A stretch of DNA of 64,000 bases from Brachybacterium fresconis (GCF_017876515.1 NZ_JAGIOC010000001.1:3410001-3474000); one strand, 5' to 3'; counted from the first letter of the stretch, positions 1 through 8,845 are shown. A program made the numbers and translations. The notes: a model not told the origin generated them from the letters alone.

Positions 1-764
1 CGTCGGCCCGGGTGTGGAAGTGGGAGATGTGCACGGGCACGCCGGCGTCGAGCCCGATCCGGCCCACCTCCTCGATGCCCACCTGCGAGTTGTCCTCGTA
101 GCCGCCGCGCATGTGCGTGACGTAGGGGAGCCCGGTCGCGGCGAGCGGACGGCACAGGGCCGCGATCTCCTCGGCGTCGGCGTAGATCCCCGGCGTGTAG
201 TCCAGCCCGGTGGAGAGGCCGACGGCCCCGTCGGCCACCTCGCGGGCGACCAGCGCCGCCATCTCGGCGAGCTCGTCGGCGGTGGCGGGTCGGTCCTCGC
301 CGCCGATCACCTCGTGGCGCACGGTGCCGGCCGGGACCAGGGCGGCGACGTTCAGGGGCACTGCCCCGTCGTAGCTCGCCAGCAGCTGTGCGATCCCGGA
401 CCCCTGGTAGGTGGGGTGCGGGCCGTTGATCGCTGCGAAGTACGTGCTCGCCCACGCGCCATCGCCCGGGGCGTAGGAGACGCCGTCCTGCCCGCCGATG
501 ATGGTCGTGACCCCCTGGCGCAGCAGGGCCCGCTGCACCTCCGGGGTGAACACGGCGCCTTCGGCGTGCGAGTGGGCGTCCACGAGGCCGGGCAGCACCA
601 GGCGCCCGTCGGCCGCGAGGATCTGCGCGTCGGCGGCGTCGGCGGCAGCATCGGGCCCGACGGCGGCGATGCGCTCGCCGACGATCAGCACGTCGGCCTC
701 CCGCACGCCGTCGCGGTCGACGACGCGCCCGCCCCGGATCAGCAGCGATTTCGTGTGCGACATG
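1..764 (-). CDS. N-acyl-D-amino-acid deacylase-like amidohydrolase (3' end outside window)
   Basis: Metal-dependent amidohydrolase expected to hydrolyse an N-acyl (often D-) amino acid or a cyclic amide in the cytoplasm. The N-terminus carries the small beta-sandwich and the HxH metal motif (VDAHSHAEG, His64 and His66), then GVTTIIGG, an STGLDYTPG segment and VHISHFH before the window edge truncates the gene. This motif order is that of the D-aminoacylase/dihydroorotase-like group; the Cys often seen in the GNCG segment of D-aminoacylases is replaced (GGQDG). The ATG at 764 lies 1 nt past the stop of the upstream MHS permease, and AGGA precedes it inside that gene, so the two are translationally coupled. 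Substrate is not determinable; D-amino-acid derivatives are inferred from the family and the DauR-type regulator next door. Confidence 0.8.
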
Positions 765-765
765 C

Positions 766-2109
766 TCACGATCCTCGCAGAGCGTTCAGGCGACCGGCGT
801 CCGCGGTGTCGGGCCGCATGGACGCGGTGGCGGTCGCGATCGCGCCGACGGCGCTGATCACCACGACGTAGACGACCACCGGCCAGATCGACCCGCCGGC
901 CCAGCCCACCAGGGCGGTGGCGATCAGCGGGGCGAGGCCGCCGCCGAGGGTGTTGGACAGCTGGTAGCCGATGTTCACGCCGGTGGTGCGCTGCTCGACG
1001 TCGAACATCTCGGTGAGCATGGTCTGCAGCGTGCCCTGCATGGCGATCCCCGGGATCGCGAAGCCCACGATCATGCCCAGCCAGATCAGCACCGGTTCAT
1101 GTGTGCCGTAGAGGGCGAAGGCGGGCCACACCAGCAGGGCGAAGCCGAGGCAGCCGGCGATGTAGACCCTCTGCCGGCCGAGGCGGTCCGAGAGGGCGCC
1201 GTAGGTCGGGGCCAGGACGATCTGCAGGGCGCCGACGATCATGGTGCCGATGAAGCCGACCTGGGCGGGCACCCCGTCGGAGACCATGAACGCGAGGCCG
1301 AAGGTGAGCACCACGTAGCCGGCGATCGACTGCGGCAGGCCGATGAGGATGCCGAGGATCGCGTTCTTGGGGTGGCGCAGCACTTCTCGCAGCGGCGAGG
1401 GAGCGGCGACCTTCTGCGCGGCGACGTCGCTGCGGTGCTGGGTGAACTCCTCGGACTCCTCGAGGTGGCGGCGCAGGATGACCGCGACGATCGCCAGGAC
1501 CAGCGCGAACAGGAAGGGGATGCGCCAGCCCCAGGTCATGAAGAAGGATTCCGGGCCCGCGCCGAGGCCGGCCATCATGCCGGCGGAGGCGACGTTGGCG
1601 ATGCCGGCGCCGCTGATCAGGAGCGCGCCGAACAGTCCCCGTCGGCCGACGGGCGCGTGCTCGACGACCATCGTCGCAGCGCCGCCCATCTCGCCGCCGA
1701 CGAACAGGCCCTGGAACATGCGGGCGGTCACCAGCAGGACCGGAGCGGCCAGCCCGATGCTGGCGTCCGAGGGGATCAGGCCGATCGCGGCCGTGGTCAG
1801 GCCCATGCCGATCACGGTGATCATGAGGGTGAGCTTGCGGCCGAAGCGGTCGCCGATGTAGCCGAACACGAGCCCGCCGACGGGTCGCAGCAGGAAGCCC
1901 ACGGCGAAGGTCGCGAAGCTGGAGAGCTGGGCGACGAAGGCCGAGTCGGAGGAGAAGAAGACGGCGGGGAAGACCGCGGCGGAGGCGAGCCCGTACAGGT
2001 AGTAGTCGAAGTACTCCATCAGCGTGCCGATGGTGCCGCCGGCGATGGTGCGCCGCTGTGTGGGGGTGAGCGTCGCGGGCGGTGGTGCGGACTGGGTGGT
2101 CGGCTGCAT
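766..2109 (-). CDS. MFS transporter, metabolite:H+ symporter (MHS) family
   Basis: Twelve-helix inner-membrane proton symporter of 447 aa for a small organic acid or amino-acid derivative. The loop 2-3 MFS motif is at residues 84-93 (GYIGDRFGRK) and the MHS-type loop RRHLEESEEF is at 213-222, which separates it from drug pumps of the MFS. Start chosen at ATG 2109 because a strong GAGGAGG lies just upstream; the frame stays open 14 codons further to 2151 but without a ribosome site. It is followed after 1 nt by the amidohydrolase, so the pair looks like uptake plus hydrolysis of one substrate. It is divergent from the PAS/HTH regulator, with a direct-repeat candidate operator between them. Shikimate/proline/citrate-type specificity cannot be told apart by eye. 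Confidence 0.88.
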   Translation of the reverse strand: MQPTTQSAPPPATLTPTQRRTIAGGTIGTLMEYFDYYLYGLASAAVFPAVFFSSDSAFVAQLSSFATFAVGFLLRPVGGLVFGYIGDRFGRKLTLMITVIGMGLTTAAIGLIPSDASIGLAAPVLLVTARMFQGLFVGGEMGGAATMVVEHAPVGRRGLFGALLISGAGIANVASAGMMAGLGAGPESFFMTWGWRIPFLFALVLAIVAVILRRHLEESEEFTQHRSDVAAQKVAAPSPLREVLRHPKNAILGILIGLPQSIAGYVVLTFGLAFMVSDGVPAQVGFIGTMIVGALQIVLAPTYGALSDRLGRQRVYIAGCLGFALLVWPAFALYGTHEPVLIWLGMIVGFAIPGIAMQGTLQTMLTEMFDVEQRTTGVNIGYQLSNTLGGGLAPLIATALVGWAGGSIWPVVVYVVVISAVGAIATATASMRPDTADAGRLNALRGS

Positions 2110-2131
2110 GCTGTCCTCCTCGACGAGCCGG

Positions 2132-2160
2132 GCTTGACGGAATTTATACATGCTTGACAG
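2132..2160. promoter_or_regulatory. Direct repeat, candidate DauR-type operator
   Basis: GCTTGACGG at 2132-2140 and GCTTGACAG at 2152-2160 are near-identical and start exactly 20 bp apart, about two helical turns. They lie between the permease and the divergent regulator, in an otherwise AT-rich stretch (AATTTATACA). Such phased repeats suit a dimeric regulator bound on one DNA face. That the neighbouring regulator binds them is inference. Confidence 0.5.
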
Positions 2161-2170
2161 AGGTTACGTC

Positions 2171-2176
2171 TACCGT
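2171..2176 (+). promoter_or_regulatory. Leaderless-type -10 element for the PAS/HTH regulator
   Basis: TACCGT ends 6 nt before ATG 2183 (TACCGT-GGTGCC-ATG), placing the expected transcription start on the start codon. No Shine-Dalgarno precedes this ATG. The same layout recurs before many regulators in this window. Confidence 0.5.
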
Positions 2177-2182
2177 GGTGCC

Positions 2183-2908
2183 ATGATGGGCACCATGAGC
2201 GCAGCGGAGAGAGTCCCGAATCTGCCGGAGTCGTCGGCGCCTGAGCCAGGTGCTCGGTTCGCGAGCTTCGATGACGCCTACGGCGCGCTGACCCCGCTCA
2301 TGGAGGCGATCGCCGCCGTGGTGGGCCCGCACTGCGAGGTGGTGCTGCACGACCTCAGCCGCGGGGACCTCGACAGCTCCGTCGCCGCGATCGTGAACGG
2401 CCACCTCAGCGGGCGGACCGTCGGCGGCCCCTCCACCAACCTCGGCGCCGAGGTGCTGCGCGACCCCAGCATCGACCACGACGCCCACGGCTACCGGGGT
2501 CGCACGGCCGACGGACGCGAGCTGACCAGCTCCTCGGTCTACTACCGCGACCTCGAGGGATACATCATCGCGGCCTTCTGCATCAACGTCGACCTCACCC
2601 CGGTCCAGACCGCCATGAACGCCCTCGGCGCGCTGGTGCCCGAGGTGCGCCAGGACGTGGTGGAGCGGCCGAAGGAGCTGGTGGGTCCGGACATCTCCAC
2701 GGTGCTCGACGACCTGGTCGAGGAGGCGATCGCGACGGTCGGCAAGCCGGTGCCCTCGCTGACCAAGCCCGAGCGGATCCGGATCCTGCACCTGCTCGAG
2801 GAGCGCGGGGCCTTCCGCATCAAGCGCGCGGCCGACACGGTCTCCGCCCGGCTCGGCGTCTCCCGCGTGACGGTCTACGGCTACCTCGACGAGGTGCGGC
2901 GGGGCTGA
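2183..2908 (+). CDS. DauR-type transcriptional regulator (YheO-like PAS domain plus HTH)
   Basis: DNA-binding regulator of about 241 aa. The N-terminal half (roughly residues 30-140) is a YheO-like PAS domain, starting around ALTPLMEAIAAVVGPHCEVV and containing LHDL. The last 50 residues form the family helix-turn-helix (FRIKRAADTVSARLGVSR, then VTVYGYLDEVR). DauR controls D-arginine catabolism in Pseudomonas, so a link to D-amino-acid metabolism fits the deacylase and permease operon transcribed away from it. Start is uncertain among ATGs at 2183, 2186 and 2195; 2183 fits a leaderless promoter. The ligand is unknown. Confidence 0.82.
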   Translation: MMGTMSAAERVPNLPESSAPEPGARFASFDDAYGALTPLMEAIAAVVGPHCEVVLHDLSRGDLDSSVAAIVNGHLSGRTVGGPSTNLGAEVLRDPSIDHDAHGYRGRTADGRELTSSSVYYRDLEGYIIAAFCINVDLTPVQTAMNALGALVPEVRQDVVERPKELVGPDISTVLDDLVEEAIATVGKPVPSLTKPERIRILHLLEERGAFRIKRAADTVSARLGVSRVTVYGYLDEVRRG

Positions 2909-2960
2909 CGCGCGGGCGCTCCAGGGCTGAGGTTCCCTCGCCGTGGGCCGCGCCGGATGC

Positions 2961-3082
2961 GCCCTTCGGGGGCACCGCCCCGCCAGATGTGCCCTTCGAG
3001 GGGCACCGCCGCGCCGGGCCCGCCCGTCGAGGAGCGCCGCCCCGCCAGGCCCGCCCGTCGAGGGGCACCGCCCCGCCGATCC
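2961..3082. repeat. Tandem repeat, about 31-bp unit, 4 copies
   Basis: Four imperfect head-to-tail copies begin at 2961, 2991, 3022 and 3053, each built around GCCC(T/G)TCGAGGGGCACCGC followed by CGCC. They sit in the gap between the DauR-type regulator and the converging genes. No coding potential is needed to explain them. Confidence 0.75.
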
Positions 3083-3090
3083 GGTCGTAC

Positions 3091-3119
3091 GTGCCGTTCA
3101 GAGGGGGCCTCAACGGCAC
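3091..3119. terminator. Inverted repeat, possible bidirectional terminator
   Basis: Perfect 8-bp arms GTGCCGTT (3091-3098) and AACGGCAC (3112-3119) flank a 13-nt loop. It lies between the regulator ending at 2908 on the plus strand and minus-strand genes ending at 3141 and 3316, where a bidirectional terminator would be expected. There is no T-tract. Confidence 0.35.
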
Positions 3120-3140
3120 ATCTGACGGGATACTGACGGG

Positions 3141-3260
3141 TCATCGTCCGTGCGGCACCTTCCGGGCCTCTGCCTCGAAGGGTCTGCCGTGTCGCGCTCG
3201 GCGTTCGCGGAGCCATCGGAGCATGTCGTCGTCAGGATCTCGCCCCAACAGCTGACCCAT
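3141..3260 (-). pseudogene. Truncated FitA/VapB-type antitoxin fragment
   Basis: A 39-codon ATG frame, too short for ordinary gene calling, encodes a peptide beginning MGQLLGRDPDDD and continuing with RERRARHGRPFEAEARK. This resembles the start of ribbon-helix-helix FitA/VapB antitoxins (pattern MGQLLVRxLDD, then HGRSxEAEAR) and the complete antitoxin at 13170 in this window (EHGRSMEAEVR). It stops where the family would continue for about 40 more residues, and no PIN toxin follows. I read it as a decayed antitoxin; a chance open frame is the alternative. The similarity is by eye only. Confidence 0.4.
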
Positions 3261-3315
3261 CTCGCACTTCGGTTCGGCCAGTGCCCTCAAAGATGGCGGA
3301 GGCTGGGGTGCGTCG

Positions 3316-4119
3316 TCATCCTGTGGCGCTCCGCCTCTGCGCCGAGGGGACGACGGCCACCAGCGCCCCCACGACGATCGCCCCCACGACGATCGCCCCC
3401 GCGAAGACCGTCATCGGGACCTGAGCCGTGCCGACGAATGCCAGGGCCAGGTTCGCCCCGAGGTGGATCACGGTGCAGACGGCCATGCGCTGCCAGAACG
3501 TCCCGGTCATCACCGCGGCCATCGTCGCAGTCAGCGCGACGGTGCCGACGAGGAAGGCCGCGAACTGCGCCGGCGGCAGGGCGTAGTACTGGACGTGCCA
3601 GAGCCCGAACAGGACGCCCGTGATGACCGCGGCGCCCCAGCGGGGCAGCCACCGCTGCAGGCCGTGGAGGAGGAGTCCGCGGTAGCCGATCTCCTCGGTC
3701 AGGGCACCGACCGACTGCAGAAGCAGGAAGATCAGCAGGGGAGTGCCCGCGACTTCCCGGGGCATCACCGGGCCGCTTTCGCGGAGGATCGAGAGCGCCG
3801 TGAAGTAGATCGCGATGGCGGCGACGGCGAGTGCCAGCGAGGCGGCCATGGCCCCGGGGCGCGCTCGGGGGAGGGTCCAGGGGGAGTGGCAGCGCAGGAG
3901 GAGCCAGGCGGCACCGGCGCCGACGGCCGGAGCGAGCATCACCAGCGAGAGGACCTCGGGGTCCGGGCCCGTCAGCGATTGCGTGGCGAGGAGCGCTCCC
4001 GCGCACAGGCCCGAGACCATGAACCACACGGCGAGAGCGAGAGCGAGTCGGGCGGAGGAGACCGAGGCGAGCGGCGTCCGTTCCGACCTGATGCGGTGGC
4101 GGTACGCCCGCGTTTCCAT
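3316..4119 (-). CDS. CPBP-family intramembrane metalloprotease
   Basis: Polytopic membrane protein of 267 aa with the three motifs of the CPBP (Abi, Rce1-like) glutamic/metallo-protease family: EEIGYR (Glu142, Glu143, Arg147), FGLWH (His175) and HLGAN (His219, Asn223). About seven or eight hydrophobic helices are visible. Family members process membrane-anchored or prenylated peptides or bacteriocin-like substrates; the substrate here is unknown. ATG 4119 is preceded by TACATT and 7 nt with no ribosome site, a leaderless layout. The C-terminal helix contains a duplicated GAIVV segment encoded by a 15-bp direct repeat. It is transcribed away from the membrane protein at 4309. Confidence 0.85.
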   Translation of the reverse strand: METRAYRHRIRSERTPLASVSSARLALALAVWFMVSGLCAGALLATQSLTGPDPEVLSLVMLAPAVGAGAAWLLLRCHSPWTLPRARPGAMAASLALAVAAIAIYFTALSILRESGPVMPREVAGTPLLIFLLLQSVGALTEEIGYRGLLLHGLQRWLPRWGAAVITGVLFGLWHVQYYALPPAQFAAFLVGTVALTATMAAVMTGTFWQRMAVCTVIHLGANLALAFVGTAQVPMTVFAGAIVVGAIVVGALVAVVPSAQRRSATG

Positions 4120-4126
4120 GAGTGTG

Positions 4127-4132
4127 AATGTA
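4127..4132 (-). promoter_or_regulatory. Leaderless-type -10 element for the CPBP gene
   Basis: On the minus strand TACATT is followed by 7 nt and then ATG 4119; no Shine-Dalgarno is visible. Confidence 0.45.
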
Positions 4133-4296
4133 GTCGCGGGGGCAGCGGACGGGAAGGCCCGTGCATCGGAGCGGTACCTACGAAGGAGATGTTCCCGCGA
4201 CCACGCCGACCGGGTGCGGGCGCATGGGCCGTTCGGACGATGCCGACGATCCGACGGACCGGCCGTGCGGCCGATGCGAGGGCGCCGCCCGATTCC

Positions 4297-4302
4297 TAGC
4301 GT
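4297..4302 (+). promoter_or_regulatory. Leaderless-type -10 element for the membrane protein at 4309
   Basis: TAGCGT, then GGTGGC, then ATG 4309. The spacing of 6 nt places the transcription start at the ATG. Confidence 0.55.
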
Positions 4303-4308
4303 GGTGGC

Positions 4309-5385
4309 ATGCACCGACAACAGCCTCCCCTCGTCCAAGACCGGGCCCCGGAGCCTCGACGCCGCCTGACCGGCCGGGCGGCCCAGATCCTCGGCCTGCT
4401 GGCCCTGTCAGGCATCGGGGCCGAGCTGCTCGCGGCCTACTCCGACTCCACGGGGGATCCGGGCGCGATCGCCTTCGCGCTGGTGTTCTTCGGAGCGCTC
4501 TACGGCGCGCCGGCGCTGCTCGCGCGAGACCTGGCGCGCCGCCTGGGCTGGGGGTGGCCGAGCCTGCTGGTGATGTTCGCCGCGCTCGGTGTGGTGCAGG
4601 CCTGCCTCATCGACCAGTCGCTGTTCGCCGCCGACTACGGGGGATACACGGGCTGGGCCGAGAACCGTGAACCCACCCTGATCCCCGCCCTGGGCTTCAG
4701 CGGCTACAACGCCTACTCGTTCCTCATCGGGCACGTGATCTTCAGCTTCGCGGCGCCGGTGGCGCTCGCGGAGGCATGGTCGCCGAGGCGAGCTCGCACG
4801 CCGTGGCTCGGCCGGATCGGTACGATCCTCGCGGGACTCGCGTACCTCGGGGCGGCGGCGTTGATCGTCAGCGACCCGGAGTCGCAATCAGGGAGCGTGC
4901 CTCAACTGCTGGGTGCCTGCGGAGTTGTCGGTGCTCTGGTGATCGTGGCGGCGGTCGTCGGGCGCCGCGCGCGTGCGGCGGCGAGCGAGCCGTCCGCGGC
5001 ACGCGGCGAGATCCCCTTGTGGGCGATCGTCCTCACGGCCGTAGTGGCCGCGGTGGTCCCGGATCTCGTGCCTCCGACCTGGCCGGGCGTGGCCGGCGCG
5101 GTCGCGGTCTCCGCCGGGTTCGGGATCGCCCTGCTGCTCGCCGCACGCAGGCGGCGGTGGAGCATCCGCCACGCAGCGGCGGTCGCCGTGGGCTTTCTGC
5201 TGGCACGCGGGCTGCTGGCGTTCACCTACTTCCCGCTGAGCGGCGAGGTCTCACCGGCGGCCAAGTACACGCACAACGCGGTCATGCTGCTCGTGGTGCT
5301 GTTCGCCGGTGCGGTGGCGCTGCGGCGTCACCCGAGGAGCCCGGAATCGATTCGCGGTACGGGTGTGGCATCGTCGGACCCATGA
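4309..5385 (+). CDS. Polytopic membrane protein of unknown function
   Basis: I do not recognise this 358-aa protein. After a basic, proline-containing cytoplasmic N-terminus it has about nine hydrophobic segments with few charged residues, spaced along the whole length. A stretch around residues 110-150 (DYGGYTGWAENRE, then FSGYNAYSF) is rich in aromatic and glycine residues, and the C-terminus is a short basic tail. It overlaps the next gene by 4 nt (ATGA at 5382-5385), so it is co-translated with a peptidase E homologue. The promoter appears leaderless. It could be an integral sensor, transporter or enzyme; nothing visible decides. Confidence 0.8.
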   Translation: MHRQQPPLVQDRAPEPRRRLTGRAAQILGLLALSGIGAELLAAYSDSTGDPGAIAFALVFFGALYGAPALLARDLARRLGWGWPSLLVMFAALGVVQACLIDQSLFAADYGGYTGWAENREPTLIPALGFSGYNAYSFLIGHVIFSFAAPVALAEAWSPRRARTPWLGRIGTILAGLAYLGAAALIVSDPESQSGSVPQLLGACGVVGALVIVAAVVGRRARAAASEPSAARGEIPLWAIVLTAVVAAVVPDLVPPTWPGVAGAVAVSAGFGIALLLAARRRRWSIRHAAAVAVGFLLARGLLAFTYFPLSGEVSPAAKYTHNAVMLLVVLFAGAVALRRHPRSPESIRGTGVASSDP

Positions 5386-6014
5386 GGCTGTACCTGTCGT
5401 CGTACCAGCTCGGGGACCGCCCCGACCTGCTCGTGTCCATGGTGCGCGGCGAGCGGCGCGGATGGGTGATCGCCAATGCCCTGGACGGCGGGGATCAGGA
5501 GCGCCGCACCGCCGATACCCAGCGCCAGATCGCCTCCCTGGCGGAGCTCGGCCTCGAGGCGGCAGACCTGGACCTGCGCGAGCACGATTCGTCGTCGATC
5601 GAAGCCGTCGTCGGAAGACCGGACTTCCTTTGGATTCGCGGCGGGAATGTCTTCACCCTGCGCATGGCGCTGGCCCGGTCCGGGATGGACGCGCTCCTCG
5701 TCGACGGTCTGCGCCGGGACGCCTTCGTCTGCGCCGGTTTCAGCGCGGGCCCGTGCGTGCTGGCGCCGACCTTGAACGGTCTGGAGCACTGTGACCCGAT
5801 CGAGGACTGCCTCGCCGCGTACGGCGAGGTCCGCTACGACGGGCTCGGGGTGCTGGACCGCGCCGTCGTCCCTCATATGAGCTCGCCTGGCCACCCGGAG
5901 ACGGAGCTGCTCGGTGAGGTCGCGGCACGGTATGACGCCGAGCGGAGGCCGTATTGGGCACTGCGTGACGGACAGGCGCTGGTCGTGGACGGTGGCGCGC
6001 CGACGGTTCGGTGA
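5382..6014 (+). CDS. Peptidase E-like (family S51) serine peptidase
   Basis: Cytoplasmic 210-aa protein of the S51 family, whose members cleave Asp-X dipeptides or related small peptides. The nucleophile motif GFSAG places the catalytic Ser at about residue 121, and the family WIRGGNVF segment is at 85-92. Length fits the family (about 210-230 aa). The start ATG overlaps the stop of the upstream membrane protein by 4 nt, indicating translational coupling. Exact peptide specificity is unknown; bacterial S51 relatives include cyanophycinase, which is usually longer. Confidence 0.82.
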   Translation: MRLYLSSYQLGDRPDLLVSMVRGERRGWVIANALDGGDQERRTADTQRQIASLAELGLEAADLDLREHDSSSIEAVVGRPDFLWIRGGNVFTLRMALARSGMDALLVDGLRRDAFVCAGFSAGPCVLAPTLNGLEHCDPIEDCLAAYGEVRYDGLGVLDRAVVPHMSSPGHPETELLGEVAARYDAERRPYWALRDGQALVVDGGAPTVR

Positions 6015-6055
6015 GCAGCTGCGGGCGCTTCCGGCCCGGCTCTCCGGTCAGCCTC

Positions 6056-7300
6056 CTAGAAGAACGTCTCGACGGCCTCGTGCACGACGTTCGTCTCGGC
6101 GTCGACGATCGGGATCAGCCGCCACTTGTCGAAGGCGGTGCAGGGGTGGGAGAGCCCGAGCGTGACCACGTCGCCGAGTGCGAGCGGGGACTCGCCGCGG
6201 TAGCGCAGGAAGGCGTGCTGGTCGTTCAGCGCCGTGATCTCGGCGTCCAGCGGCCGCTCGGGCCCGCCGAGCTGCGCGGCGACGGCGAGCGGGACGGGCA
6301 GGCCCTCGTCGAAGGGGACGTCCCGCTTGCCGGCGTCGAGCAGGGCCAAGCCCGGCTCCGGCATCGAGACCACGCGGGCGTAGGCGCGCATCGCCGGCAG
6401 CAGGGCCTGCTCCTCGGCGACGTCCCGCGTCGTATCCAACGGGGAGATGCCCCGGTAGAAGCCGGAGTCGTGCACGATGTACGCGCCCGAGCGCAGGATC
6501 GCGCGCAACTCGCTCAGCGGGGCGAAGGCGTCGGCCACGAGGTCGAAATAGGCGCTGCCGCCCGCGGTCACCCACGGGGTGCCCTCGATCAGCGGGCGCA
6601 GCCGGCCGACCAGCGCGGCCAGGCGCTCGCAGTAGGCGCCGACGGTCGCGAGCGACTCCTCGGAGCGGTCATGGGCCAGCGCCCCTTCGTAGCCGGCGGC
6701 GCCGTACAGCGTGAGCGTGCTCGAGGTGGCCACCCGCTCCGCGATCGCGAGCGCCGTGGCCTCGTCGCGGGCGCCGGTGCGGCCCCCGTCGGCCCCGAGC
6801 TCCACCAGCACACCCAGGCGCGATGCCGCCGGCAGCTCCCGCTCGAGCAGGTCGATCGTGGCCAGGGAGTCCGCCCAGCACACCAGCTCCTGATCGGGGT
6901 GCTCGAGCAGATGCGCGGCCAGGCGCCGCAGCAGGGCCGGGTCGGTGCACGCGTTGGCCAGCTGCACGGTGGGCACCCCGGCCAGCAGGGCGACGTCCGC
7001 CTGCCAGCCGGTGGCCACGGTGATCCCTGTGCACCCGACGTCGAGCTGGCGCTGCCACAGCACCGGCGCCATCGTGGTCTTCCCGTGCGGCATCAGCTCG
7101 AGCCCGCGCTCGGTCGTCCAGTCGGCCATCACCTGGAGGTTGTGCGCCATCGCCTGCTGATCGAGCACCAGCAGGGGCGTGGAGAAGTCCGCCAGGGGCG
7201 TGTCCAGCGCGGTGATGTCGCGGCCGACGAGACCGAGCGGGAAGGACTTGTCGACCGCTTCGACGGTGCGTCCGTCGGTGCGCTGGGCGTGCTGGGACAT
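6056..7300 (-). CDS. D-serine dehydratase-like / amino-acid deaminase, fold-type III PLP enzyme
   Basis: PLP enzyme of 414 aa with an alanine-racemase-like barrel and the C-terminal D-serine-dehydratase-like domain. The Schiff-base lysine is in MPHGKTTM (Lys74). The zinc-binding pair of eukaryotic-type D-serine dehydratase is present as HPC near the C-terminus (His385 and Cys387). Expected reaction is deamination of a D-hydroxy-amino acid (D-serine, D-threonine) to a 2-oxo acid, or the related aldol cleavage. It is a single gene with only a weak AGGT before ATG 7300. With the D-aminoacylase-like operon at the window start it gives the region a D-amino-acid theme; that link is inference. Confidence 0.85.
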   Translation of the reverse strand: MSQHAQRTDGRTVEAVDKSFPLGLVGRDITALDTPLADFSTPLLVLDQQAMAHNLQVMADWTTERGLELMPHGKTTMAPVLWQRQLDVGCTGITVATGWQADVALLAGVPTVQLANACTDPALLRRLAAHLLEHPDQELVCWADSLATIDLLERELPAASRLGVLVELGADGGRTGARDEATALAIAERVATSSTLTLYGAAGYEGALAHDRSEESLATVGAYCERLAALVGRLRPLIEGTPWVTAGGSAYFDLVADAFAPLSELRAILRSGAYIVHDSGFYRGISPLDTTRDVAEEQALLPAMRAYARVVSMPEPGLALLDAGKRDVPFDEGLPVPLAVAAQLGGPERPLDAEITALNDQHAFLRYRGESPLALGDVVTLGLSHPCTAFDKWRLIPIVDAETNVVHEAVETFF

Positions 7301-7426
7301 GGGTGACCTCGCTCGGCTCGACGGTGATGAACTGCGAGTCTCTGGGGTTGGCTGGGATTATGCAAGACGGACGGAGGGGTCGTGGGGGTCGGGCGCTCGC
7401 GCCGTGCCGCGAGGGGCATCCGCCAA

Positions 7427-8841
7427 CTACCGTACGATCTCCCAGGTCGCGCGAGGATCTTTCGCCGAGCGCCCGCTCCACTCGACGAGGCCGGCGTCCC
7501 GGAGTGCTTCGAGTGCCGTGCGGGTCCAGGGACGGGACTTTCCTGTCGCCTCGATGATCTCTCCTGTCCCCAGCGGGGCGCCATGGGTGCGAAGCAGTTG
7601 AAGGATTGCGTCTGCTCCGGAGGGGAGTCCTTCTTCGATGCGTGGGTCCAGCCGCCCCGAAGTCGTCAGGATCAGTCGCACACTGCCGCTGGTCTGTTCA
7701 TACACCGGGTCGGTGAGCCCCGTGCTCCGCATCTCCTCGAAGATGCGCTGGATGCCCTCGCCGCGCTCCAGGGTGATTCCGAGGTCCGAACAGACGCGGG
7801 CGATACGTGGATTCCTCGCGTACCGGGCGATCTCGAGCGGTCTGGTCGGGTCCGCAAGGCCGGGAAAGCGACCAGGGCTTTCGATCTCGATGCGACCCGG
7901 GTAGATGCTGACCCGGATGTGGTCCCTGCCATGGAATAGCTGCGGTGGACGACGGCATTGACCAGACCTTCGAGCCAAGCGTCCTTCGGGATGAGTGGCA
8001 CATCGTCGAAGCGGCCGGACACGCCCAGCGCCCGATGCTTCGGCATCCACTCGTCGATGCAGTTCGATGCGTTGTCGAGGATCGTGGGGATCGGTCCTTC
8101 GAACCTCTGATCCTTCCCGGACTCCAGGGTCTGGCGGGCACCGGTCCCGGCCGCGTCTCTGGCGAAGCGCATCACGCGCACGTACGCCTGGGGGAGAGCT
8201 TCCTGGGGGTGTCGGCCCAGCAGCAAGGATGTGGCGTGGTTAGGTCGTCCGTCGCGCCGTAGGAGGCTGCGGGCGCGCAGAGCCGTCTCGATCGACGACG
8301 AGGCTCCGATGGCTTCGCGGTACAGAGACAGCTGGCGAGCGTCCAGATCATCGAGCGTTACATCCGGGACCGCCTCAGCCTCGAAGTATGCAGCACCTCG
8401 GTCGTACTCCAACTCCTTCCGCTGGGTGAAGCTGAGCTTCTTCGACTCGTCGCCGACCCGGAGGTAGACGTCTCCGGTGTTCGTCTCGTGGACCCGCTCG
8501 CTCGGAGGGACATCGATGTTGAGCACCCTGCGGTTCTCGCCGACATCGAGCCGCGTGACGTAGGTGCGCACCGGAGGGACCGTGAAGTCCATCCCGGTCT
8601 GGAGCAGAGCGTTCTCGCGGTCAACAGTGAGCAGGCCACCGTCATGGTTCCCGTCGCTGAGCCCGACGACGATCGTTCCGCCCTCGGCATTGGCGAACGC
8701 GACCACTGTGCGGGCAAGATCCTTCGGAGCGATCCGCCCCGACCTGCGATCGAACCACTGGTCCTCGGGCGTGGTGGTAAGACGCCGCAATCGCTCCTCG
8801 GGGTGGGCGTCCTCGAGCTTCTGGAGAGACGTGATCGACAT
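7427..8841 (-). pseudogene. AlbA_2 / ATP-binding domain transcriptional regulator, frameshifted
   Basis: Helicase-like-named regulator family with an N-terminal AlbA_2 (Schlafen-like) domain at about residues 15-130 (motifs QWFDRRSGRIAPKDLA and FANAEGGTIVVG), a GHKL-type segment and a C-terminal winged helix. The reading frame from ATG 8841 is intact to VVHRSYSMAG, then the homologous continuation (DHIRVSIYPGRIEIESPG) is in another frame ending at 7427. One base is missing in a run of G (plus-strand CCC at 7924-7926); adding one restores a protein of about 470 aa. This is either a real inactivating indel or a homopolymer sequencing error. A GGAG ribosome site precedes ATG 8841. It probably shares a transcript with the hypothetical gene ending at 8856. 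Confidence 0.8.
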
Positions 8842-8845
8842 GCAT

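Noticed and set aside
3091-3119. Third copy of the 75-bp palindrome family
   Set aside because: It shares only the general idea of an AACGGC arm. The outer TGCAAAC ends, the GTGACCT arms and the ATATGGGC centre are missing and the size differs.
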